64,000 nt of DNA. Origin: Candidatus Saccharimonadota bacterium (GTDB lineage Bacteria; Patescibacteriota; Saccharimonadia; Saccharimonadales; Saccharimonadaceae). The translations under genes and the position numbers were made by a program. The stretch spans positions 62,001 to 126,000 of the forward strand of contig JAFWIF010000035.1 in NCBI GenBank assembly GCA_017514975.1, read 5' to 3'. Under the pieces are notes generated by a model. It saw only the letters and a list, made by a program, of their open reading frames with translations. It made no database searches and was not told the origin of the DNA. This document shows, piece by piece, positions 55,901 through 62,312 of the stretch. The number at the start of each line of letters is the position of its first letter. The first letter of the stretch is position 1.

Positions 55901-56873
55901 CGCAATCTCTCGCGGTTTGCCGCGCGTCGAGGAGCTTCTTGAAGCGCGCACGCCAAAGGGTCAAGCTTACATCGCTACAATCGCCGGCGTTATCAATACC
56001 TGGGAAGAAGGACGCTTCAACGTCGTTCAGATTAACCCAGACGCGGGCAAAGCCGAACACTTCAAGCTCGACGGACGCAAGGCAAAGGTGAAAGATGGCG
56101 CGAGCGTAAAAACTGGTACCGTGATTGCTAGTAAAGCTAAGGGAGCTGAGCCGCTTCTCGCTCCATTTGACGGTGTCGCCGAACTCACCCAAGACGAGAT
56201 TGTCTTAGTCGCAAATGCTAGCTCGCCAGTAACCGTCTCGATTCCAACAGATTACGCCCTTACTGTTCACGCTGGCGACCGCGTCGAGCCAGGCGACCGA
56301 CTTTCCGAAGGTTCACTCAATCTTCAGGATCTCATGAAGTATAAAGGCGTTGAAGAGACCGAGCGTTATATCCTCAACGACATTCTCGCCATTTACGCCG
56401 CCCAGGGTCACGAAATTTCCTCTAAACATCTAGAGATCATTATTCGCCAAATGTTCTCGCGCGTCATGATTGACGAGCCAGGAGATAGTGATTTCGTAAC
56501 TGGAGACATCCTCAGTCGCGCCGCCGTCGAAGCCGAAAATGCCAAACTTCTCGCAGCTGGCAAGAATCAAATCCAATACACCCAGCTACTTCTCGGCATT
56601 TCAAAGGTGTCTATCTATTCCGATTCCTTCCTCTCTGCCGCCTCGTTCCAAGACACGACACGCGTCCTTATCTCGTCCGCCATTTCTGGCCGTATCGACC
56701 ACCTCAAGGGTCTCAAGGAAAATGTGATTATCGGTCGCAAAATCCCAGTAGGTACAGGTGTACATGCACTCGCCCAGGCTTCCGATCAACAGGAAGAAGC
56801 TAACGAGGATGAAACCGACGCGGGTCACCCCGCCGAAAGCGAACCAGTCGCCGAAGAACTAGAGAGTGTATAG
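52998..56873 (+). CDS. rpoC: RNA polymerase subunit beta' lacking both zinc sites
   Basis: The 1291-aa product has the catalytic NADYDGDQ (517-524) with its three aspartates, the rudder/lid and the bridge-helix region GLNTLESFIATRGARQG. Three departures stand out. The N-terminal zinc domain (about 63-90), normally with four cysteines, has none. The second zinc site (about 842-924) reads ILTTECNEGVPRKAYG, keeping a single displaced cysteine of four. The trigger loop reads GTQLTLDTKH (951-960) where nearly all bacteria have GTQLTMRTFH, replacing the conserved arginine by aspartate. The F-loop (MRGLM normally) reads TIGIQ. Frame and flanks are intact. An acidic tail ends the protein. Confidence 0.96.
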   Translation: MAWQDNFISANDFDSIRLSVASENDILNWSYGEVLKPETINYRTQKPERDGLFCERIFGPVKDINPNDPKLKGVRSREAAVDKDGNLVTKSITRRERMGHISLAAPVAHIWFMRGTPSALSLLLDITVKNIEKVVYFASYIIVDTEEDKIAQCLEDLESQTETARQAIRARYEDAAKAKEADPQKLADEQAKELEALEDDYRSRKAILTGFVKGAVIDEVDYRNLEEEYEDLITVEMGASGIRKLLEEIDLDKMITDLHSEAEAAKGQKQKRIMKRLKVLEGMQTAGIKPTDLILNVIPVIPPDLRPMISLAGGRFATSDLNDLYRRVINRNNRLKKLVDLNAPEVIQRNEKRMLQEAVDALIDNNASRGGRSANSQNGRRKLKSLSDLLKGKQGRFRQNLLGKRVDYSGRSVIVVGPELRINQCGLPKQMALELFKPFVIAWLIQNEHASNIRSATRIIEQGETIIWDALDEVIEGKYVLLNRAPSLHRLSVQAFQPKLVEGKAIQLHPLVANGFNADYDGDQMAVHLPLSQEAQAEARELMTAGKNLLKPADGAPVLSISQDVVLGSYYLTYEKPSAQSERKAYTSVYEAELAYDMGIIQLQTPIRVHTKGKKHDTTLGRVFFNEVLPKEYPYDNEVQNSKHLKKVMADILDQFGAEVAVQAADAIKDLSFKYETIAGVSNSKDDYPDYPEIESLIAEGEGVAAQIAQQYDEGLITEDERYRLTVAAWRKVDDNVSNLVKENLSNLDSNISIMTNSGARGSAGGIKLASATIGIQVDVFNREIELPVKSSFKKGLNTLESFIATRGARQGQVSTALRTADSGYLTRRLVDVSQDVFTVDSDAADPGFRIYKSESEYTGIGFADRITGRYSAEKVEKYGLDIDELITRDLANQIANDDSIDSLKIQSILTTECNEGVPRKAYGVDMSTREPVAFHEPVGVIAAQSVGEPGTQLTLDTKHSSGVAGSGAISRGLPRVEELLEARTPKGQAYIATIAGVINTWEEGRFNVVQINPDAGKAEHFKLDGRKAKVKDGASVKTGTVIASKAKGAEPLLAPFDGVAELTQDEIVLVANASSPVTVSIPTDYALTVHAGDRVEPGDRLSEGSLNLQDLMKYKGVEETERYILNDILAIYAAQGHEISSKHLEIIIRQMFSRVMIDEPGDSDFVTGDILSRAAVEAENAKLLAAGKNQIQYTQLLLGISKVSIYSDSFLSAASFQDTTRVLISSAISGRIDHLKGLKENVIIGRKIPVGTGVHALAQASDQQEEANEDETDAGHPAESEPVAEELESV

Positions 56874-56895
56874 TCAATAGCTCTCGTAGCGCAAG

Positions 56896-56922
56896 AATAG
56901 CCTCAAAACGGGGCTATTTTTT
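56896..56922 (+). terminator. rpoBC terminator
   Basis: AATAGCC/GGCTATT around a 9-nt loop, followed by T6. Confidence 0.85.
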
Positions 56923-56941
56923 GCACCCAAAGAGCTAAGGC

Positions 56942-56970
56942 TTGACATATATCTAAATGTATGATATAAT
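56942..56970 (+). promoter_or_regulatory. Perfect consensus promoter of the 95-aa orphan gene
   Basis: TTGACA (56942-56947), 17 nt, TATAAT (56965-56970), with TG at 56962-56963: both boxes, spacing and the extended -10 are ideal. It begins about 20 nt after the rpoBC terminator. Confidence 0.95.
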
Positions 56971-57012
56971 GAAATAAGAAGCTGTCGTTTTTGTTCTTTA
57001 AGGAGGTAGTTT

Positions 57013-57300
57013 ATGGATGCAATCACAACCGGCGCAACCCTTACCATTACGCGTCGAACTCTTGACGCAAACACCGTACGCATTTATTTTTACCCGCCAA
57101 GTCGCGCATATTCAAGCCTCGACAAGATAAAAGAGGCTGCAATGCACGCTCATTTCCGCGGGGAATGTGCAGCAGTTGATTTCCAGTTATATAACGCTGG
57201 GATTATCACAGTACACCAAAATCCACTTGCGGCGAATCAAAACTTAAATGCCGCCGTGGAGATGGTCACTTCTGCGCTCGCAGAAGTCGTCGCCGACTAA
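57013..57300 (+). CDS. Small orphan protein, 95 aa
   Basis: The product is a compact soluble alpha/beta-looking protein without membrane segments, cysteine motifs or a recognised domain. SD AAGGAGG lies before ATG 57013. With the best promoter in the window, an ideal SD and its own strong terminator, it should be among the most abundant proteins encoded here. The late ANQNLNAAVEMVTSALAEV segment is a likely helix that could dimerise. I cannot assign a function. Confidence 0.78.
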   Translation: MDAITTGATLTITRRTLDANTVRIYFYPPSRAYSSLDKIKEAAMHAHFRGECAAVDFQLYNAGIITVHQNPLAANQNLNAAVEMVTSALAEVVAD

Positions 57301-57318
57301 TTACTTTCTACCGACCAC

Positions 57319-57345
57319 AAAAAACACCCGTAAAGGGTGTTTTTT
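57319..57345 (+). terminator. Terminator of the 95-aa orphan gene
   Basis: AAAAAACACCC/GGGTGTTTTTT around GTAAA, a strong bidirectional hairpin. Confidence 0.93.
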
Positions 57346-57395
57346 ACAATCCAGTCTAGCACCTGCTGCTATTTACCAACAAGCTCGTAATTCGT

Positions 57396-57401
57396 TATAC
57401 T
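57396..57401 (+). promoter_or_regulatory. -10 box of the 591-aa gene, leaderless type
   Basis: TATACT ends 6 nt before ATG 57408; no SD. Confidence 0.6.
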
Positions 57402-57407
57402 ATTCTC

Positions 57408-59183
57408 ATGAAGAGTCCAGAAATCAATAATATTCCGGCAAATAACAACGTTCCCGGGACACATCCTCAAAAACCTTACCCACCATTTCAGCAAAAAAAA
57501 GAGACTAACCCTGAGGATGCGTCAGACTCAAAAGACAAAACCCCCACTGCAGCCCCTGATCCTATTCCGGACTCAAAAGACGCTCCAGAATCCGATAGTG
57601 TCTCAGATGAGCCATCGGCCAGCTCAATGCAAGAAGCGTACAATGCTCAAAATCCCGACGCCGCGCATACAGAAGCAAGTCATAAAGAGTCGCTTCTTAC
57701 AGCGCTCAACCTCATCTATACAACGCTAAAGAAATATCAACAAAATCAGGGGCTTGAAGACAAACATTCGAAATACGTCAAGAATTACTTCGCGAACACC
57801 GTCGGTAAACAACACACCTCTGCACCAACGCAGCCTACCGCCCCTCAAGCCCCTAGCACATCAAATACTCCCAATGCCCCCAAAACCCTCAAAACTCATA
57901 GCACACACTTAGACGCTGCTACTCTCGCTCGGCATTATCAGGATAAGGAGGCTCCTAGTGCCCTCCAGCGAGCCCTAAACGACAACTATAACGATTACGA
58001 TAACGGTACCCTTGGTTATTCACGCTATATGGAGGAATCCATCGCAGATGCATACCGTATAATCGACGAAAAGAACGACGAAGACCTTCGGTATGAGAAA
58101 ATTGACTACGGTGCGACTTTCGAAGCTATGTTAGTGCTAGGTATCAACCAGCAAGATCCATTCAGTTTACCTCGCAATCCTGAGCCGCAAATAGCCGCCC
58201 GAGCCGTTCCATTATCTGTGTATGATGATTTGAGCGGACGCGTCGATATAGGCGTACACTTTTCCTGTACGGATGCGGAAGGAAATGCTGAAGCGACCCG
58301 CGAAAAGAATAATCTCAAAAACACTGACTTTATAATCGGCATCGATGCTACGACCAATTCGGATCCAGACGCAATTTACGACAAACTCACTCGCTCCAAT
58401 AACAATAGTGGTGCTGCCTTCGCGTTGCCGTATGGCTTCTCGAGGATAGAATATTCCGAAGTACTCCGCAAAGACGGTTATGTAAACAATTGGTTAGTGC
58501 CGCGCTTTGTTTTGGGTGTCAGTGATGCAACCGTTCGAAATTTACTAACAAAAACTAAGCCAACCAGTCAACTCGGCGAAATCATTCAGGCTCCTGCTGA
58601 CTATTCCGATTTAGCCATGCGCTTCAAGCTCAATTACGAATTAAGCCGACAGGTTCAACTTACGACATTATTTCTGCCAAAAATCGACCCAGACGACACA
58701 ATGACTAGCGCCGCTCATTCCTACATAAATGATATCCGCAGCATCTCTTTACACGGACTCTATAGTACTGTAGAAGATTTTTCCAAGGCTGGTTATTTCT
58801 CTGCCGACACCGACAACATCGCTCATTCTCAAAGTCCACTTATCCGCAAACTCTATTACCGTAAACGATACAACGAGGAGGCACAGCGCTACGACGAAAT
58901 CCCTCTCGACAAGAATACGAGTCCAAATTTTGGTAATTTAGACGAATCTGAAATCAAGGAATATTACGATTTAACCAGTCGCATAAGCGAACTCACTCCT
59001 TTAGAACAAGTGAGCTTACTTGATTTATTTTATCGGGCAGATGACGAAACTTATAAAACTATCGTGGATTGCACTGGAAAGCTTATAAATACTCAAGATA
59101 CAGAAAAACAAAACTACCGTGAAATACAGCCACGCAATGATGGTTTACATCCAACCGGCGATGGCCGCCTCGATCTAATTTAA
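57408..59183 (+). CDS. Large soluble protein of unknown function with disordered N terminus
   Basis: The 591-aa product has no membrane helix. The first ~170 residues are Pro/Ser/Thr/Asp/Gln-rich and probably disordered, with repeated SKDK/SKDAPES-like and PTAPQAPST-like stretches. The rest looks folded, rich in Tyr, Asp and Leu, with segments such as DFIIGIDATTNSDPDAIYDKL and ISLHGLYSTVEDFSKAGYFS. I recognise no family. It follows the 95-aa orphan's terminator and has its own -10 box. Acidic composition and disorder fit a cytosolic scaffold or a regulator, but this is inference. Confidence 0.7.
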   Translation: MKSPEINNIPANNNVPGTHPQKPYPPFQQKKETNPEDASDSKDKTPTAAPDPIPDSKDAPESDSVSDEPSASSMQEAYNAQNPDAAHTEASHKESLLTALNLIYTTLKKYQQNQGLEDKHSKYVKNYFANTVGKQHTSAPTQPTAPQAPSTSNTPNAPKTLKTHSTHLDAATLARHYQDKEAPSALQRALNDNYNDYDNGTLGYSRYMEESIADAYRIIDEKNDEDLRYEKIDYGATFEAMLVLGINQQDPFSLPRNPEPQIAARAVPLSVYDDLSGRVDIGVHFSCTDAEGNAEATREKNNLKNTDFIIGIDATTNSDPDAIYDKLTRSNNNSGAAFALPYGFSRIEYSEVLRKDGYVNNWLVPRFVLGVSDATVRNLLTKTKPTSQLGEIIQAPADYSDLAMRFKLNYELSRQVQLTTLFLPKIDPDDTMTSAAHSYINDIRSISLHGLYSTVEDFSKAGYFSADTDNIAHSQSPLIRKLYYRKRYNEEAQRYDEIPLDKNTSPNFGNLDESEIKEYYDLTSRISELTPLEQVSLLDLFYRADDETYKTIVDCTGKLINTQDTEKQNYREIQPRNDGLHPTGDGRLDLI

Positions 59184-59223
59184 ACTAGCGCACCCTCAGT
59201 TTTTGATGATGCAATGCTTGTGA

Positions 59224-59229
59224 TATAAT
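59224..59229 (+). promoter_or_regulatory. -10 box of the cysteine desulfurase operon
   Basis: TGTGA-TATAAT, 12 nt before the ATG; the longer gap leaves about 5-6 untranslated bases, too few for a normal SD. Confidence 0.65.
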
Positions 59230-59241
59230 AAGAAAAGTTAT

Positions 59242-60402
59242 ATGCAAGATTTTGATTATCTTAAACCAGACGACGTTTACCTCGACGCAGCCTGCCAGTC
59301 ATTGCGGCCGCGGCCCGTTATTGATGCGCTGAACCGCTATTATACCGAACACAATTCGTGTGGTGAACGCGTAAAATATGCTTGGGGGCAAACAACCGAT
59401 TCGCTCGTCGAAGAGACCCGCACAAAGCTCCTCAAATACCTAAAGCTCAAGTCGCGCGACTATTTTGTCTCCTTTACGCTTAATACGACCTACGGTATCA
59501 ACCTTATCCTCGCTCAGCTTCCGCCCAATAGATTCCAAAAGGTCATTACTTCCGATATCGAACACAACTCTCCATTTCTTGCGACTATCGCCTATGCCCG
59601 TCAGCACGATTTACCTCGCGAAGTCCTATCGCGCAACGAAGATGGGTCCCTTCCGCTAGACGCCGATTATACCAATGCGCTTGTTGTCGTCAATGTGGTA
59701 TCCAATATTGACGGCCGGACCCTTACCAATCTAAAAGATCTCGTAAAAACCGTCCACAAACAACACGGCATCATTATCCTCGATGCCGCACAGGCGCTCG
59801 CGCACAACTCCGACCTTCTCCACAAGACCGACGCCGACGCCCTCTGTAGTTCAGCCCATAAAGCCTACGGTGCTTCGCTTGGCGTGATTGTTGCGCGCCG
59901 AGAACTGATTAAGATTCTCGAGCCAAATATTATCGGCGGCGGCATGGTTGACGATGTTGATCGCGACCGTTTTCAGCTCTCCGCCCAGTCTGCTGACCAC
60001 ATTTATACGCGTTTTGAACCAGGATTACAGGCCTGGGGTGAGATTATTGCTTTTGGCGCCGCTTTGGACTGGCTTACGCGGTTACCACGCGCCGCCCACG
60101 AGTCTCTCGCACACCACTCGGAGACCCTTTACGATTTTCTTTCCAATCATCCAAAGGTCTCTCTTCTCAACCACGCCCCCACCCCAACGCAGTCTTTCTA
60201 TATTGACGGGCTCGATTCCCATTTAGTAGGCGACTCACTATCAGATCAGGGCGTAATGGCGCGAACTGGCTATTTCTGCGTTCATTATTACCTAGATCAT
60301 GTAATGCATTACCCGCCATTAATTCGCTTTTCACTAGGCTATCATACGCGCGCAAGCGATATCGAAAAAACGATTGCTTTACTTGAAAGGATGCTTGGCT
60401 GA
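59242..60402 (+). CDS. Cysteine desulfurase, SufS/CsdA-like
   Basis: These PLP enzymes take sulfur from cysteine for Fe-S clusters or tRNA thiolation. The 386-aa class V aminotransferase fold has LDAAQ (D181), the PLP lysine in SSAHKAYGAS (K207) and the persulfide cysteine in ARTGYFCVHYY (C346), matching RTGxxC of group II desulfurases. No SufBCD or SufU is in the window, so tRNA thiolation is an alternative. The TGA stop shares one base with the next ATG (TGATG), so the downstream thiol protein is coupled to it. Confidence 0.88.
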   Translation: MQDFDYLKPDDVYLDAACQSLRPRPVIDALNRYYTEHNSCGERVKYAWGQTTDSLVEETRTKLLKYLKLKSRDYFVSFTLNTTYGINLILAQLPPNRFQKVITSDIEHNSPFLATIAYARQHDLPREVLSRNEDGSLPLDADYTNALVVVNVVSNIDGRTLTNLKDLVKTVHKQHGIIILDAAQALAHNSDLLHKTDADALCSSAHKAYGASLGVIVARRELIKILEPNIIGGGMVDDVDRDRFQLSAQSADHIYTRFEPGLQAWGEIIAFGAALDWLTRLPRAAHESLAHHSETLYDFLSNHPKVSLLNHAPTPTQSFYIDGLDSHLVGDSLSDQGVMARTGYFCVHYYLDHVMHYPPLIRFSLGYHTRASDIEKTIALLERMLG

Positions 60403-61511
60403 TGGTTTGCATTGCGGCGTTTATTATCCTTTGTCTCATTTCAATTTTTGTGGCTTTTCTGTCTATTTTTCGCCGCGACATCGGCAAGCGCTATTGGAAA
60501 ACATTCAAAAAAGCTTGGGGCTGCGTCGCAAAAAAGGCTACTCTACAAAAATGCGAAACAGGTTTCAAAGACGACATCAAACATTCTATCTTAAAAAAAG
60601 TCATCATCAAAAAACCTAAACTCGTCAAGCCAATTTCCGTCGCTATTGAAGTTGCCGCGGTCCTTATCGTCGTCGTTTCAATCTGGTCGCTCGTCGAAGC
60701 TACCAAGGCCGGTCTCGCGCTCTGGACGCTTGGCACCTGCAATGTACAGCGCCCCGCCGCATGCTCGCTCAGTGCCGATATCGGTTGTAGCATTGACGGC
60801 GATGCTGGCCCAAAGAACCCTGTCGAGGCCGCCCAGTATTGGTTCAAGGGTTGGGGTGAAATTATCTCTGCTATCCCTGACAAATTCCGCAACTGGGATG
60901 TCAATAGCTTTGACCTTACCGGCATCGAGCTGACTACGGGTAATAGTTCTACATTGACTGCAATCGATATCCTCGACCCAGGCTGCATCGCTTGTCTCCA
61001 GTCGTATAAAAATCAACTCGCTTCTGGGTTTTTTAACGACAACCGCACCCTCATCGTTCCATTTCCGATTCGCAACTCTGACGGGAGCTACAAATTCAAA
61101 AATTCCGAACTAATCGCTCGTTACGTTTTCGCCACTAATCAACAGGCGTCGCCCAAAAATCCAGGCAACCTTACCGCATCCACAGATTTACTCAATAATA
61201 AATCTCCAGCACTTCTGATTCTCGACCGCATCTATACCGGTAAAGACGCCAAAAAGCGCTCCTACCAGAGCCTCTTTAACGATATTTATACCGATGCGGA
61301 AGCTCGACAACTTCTTGACCAATGGCTTAGCGAATTCGGCTACGATCAAGACGAACGCGCGGCGATCGCTTCCAACGCCATGTCTGAATCGATTACGAAA
61401 ATTTTAGAACACAACAATGATATCGTCATTAACAATATTCACGCAAAAGGAATTCCAACCATGATCTACGATCACAAAAAACACACCGGAAAGTACGAGG
61501 TATCGCAATGA
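60402..61511 (+). CDS. Membrane-anchored thioredoxin-fold protein (DsbA-like)
   Basis: The 369-aa product has an N-terminal transmembrane helix (about 4-23), a basic cytosolic loop, a second helix (about 77-98), and an exposed domain with a CIAC redox pair (C195, C198) preceded by DPG, and GIPTMIY (cis-proline candidate P352) near the end. This is the DsbA/thioredoxin layout with a helical insertion between. Four extra cysteines (about 113-129) lie before the CxxC. Likely extracytoplasmic thiol-disulfide exchange. It overlaps uppP by four bases (ATGA). Confidence 0.72.
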   Translation: MVCIAAFIILCLISIFVAFLSIFRRDIGKRYWKTFKKAWGCVAKKATLQKCETGFKDDIKHSILKKVIIKKPKLVKPISVAIEVAAVLIVVVSIWSLVEATKAGLALWTLGTCNVQRPAACSLSADIGCSIDGDAGPKNPVEAAQYWFKGWGEIISAIPDKFRNWDVNSFDLTGIELTTGNSSTLTAIDILDPGCIACLQSYKNQLASGFFNDNRTLIVPFPIRNSDGSYKFKNSELIARYVFATNQQASPKNPGNLTASTDLLNNKSPALLILDRIYTGKDAKKRSYQSLFNDIYTDAEARQLLDQWLSEFGYDQDERAAIASNAMSESITKILEHNNDIVINNIHAKGIPTMIYDHKKHTGKYEVSQ

Positions 61512-62311
61512 CCTTTATTGATGCTTTTTGGCTTGGTCTTACCCAAGGCCTAACCGAGTTCATACCAGTCTCTAGTTCTGGACACCTCCAAATTGTCCGT
61601 CGCCTCATCGACGATGATTTAGGCAACTTCCATCTATTTCTCGAATTTATCAACCTCGGCACTTTACTCGCATTAATTTTCTTCTACAGGCACCGTATCA
61701 AGGCGATTTTTCGACAAATATTCCACGAACACGATTATCGCTTCGCTATCAACGTCATTCTTACTAGCCTTCCCGTTGCGACAATTGGATTGATTTTCTC
61801 AAAATTCATCGAAAATACACCATTTTTCTCTTATATGGCAGTCATCGCAACAATGATGGCGCTCGTTGGCGTTCTGATGATCAACGTCGACAAGCTCCCG
61901 AAGCTTTCACGCCTCAAAGATGAAACCAAGCTAACCAAAAAGCGCGCTCTCGCGATTGGCTGCGCCCAAGTTTTCGCACTGATTCCAGGCACCTCGCGCT
62001 CAGGCACTACTATCGTCGCGGGTCGTCTAGTCGGACTGGACAGTCGCGCCGCCGCCGAATATTCCTTCCTTGCCAGTATCCCTTTGATGTGTGGTGTTGT
62101 GCTAAAAAGTTTCATTTCGGGCGACTCTAGCGCCTTTATCATGGAAAATTTACCAACCCTTATCTTCTCTAATATCGTTGCATTCCTAGTCGGTCTTGCC
62201 GCAATCCATCTAGTAATGAATTTCCTCAAAAAACCACATTCTCTAAAAGTTTTTGGTTGGTATCGCGTCGTCATCGCCGCTATCGTTATTATCTTTAAGC
62301 TCATTCAATAA
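61508..62311 (+). CDS. uppP: Undecaprenyl-diphosphate phosphatase
   Basis: UppP recycles undecaprenyl pyrophosphate for wall synthesis. The 267-aa, roughly eight-helix membrane protein has the two family motifs GLTQGLTEFIPVSSSGHL near the start and PGTSRSGTTIVAGRL in the middle. Length is standard. It is flanked by overlapping genes on both sides, so it belongs to the desulfurase operon by transcription. Confidence 0.95.
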   Translation: MTFIDAFWLGLTQGLTEFIPVSSSGHLQIVRRLIDDDLGNFHLFLEFINLGTLLALIFFYRHRIKAIFRQIFHEHDYRFAINVILTSLPVATIGLIFSKFIENTPFFSYMAVIATMMALVGVLMINVDKLPKLSRLKDETKLTKKRALAIGCAQVFALIPGTSRSGTTIVAGRLVGLDSRAAAEYSFLASIPLMCGVVLKSFISGDSSAFIMENLPTLIFSNIVAFLVGLAAIHLVMNFLKKPHSLKVFGWYRVVIAAIVIIFKLIQ

Positions 62312-62312
62312 T

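Noticed and set aside
55473-56192. Long antisense and alternate-frame openings (200-240 codons) inside rpoC
   Set aside because: They follow from codon bias of rpoC on the other frames; no SD, no promoter, no domain.
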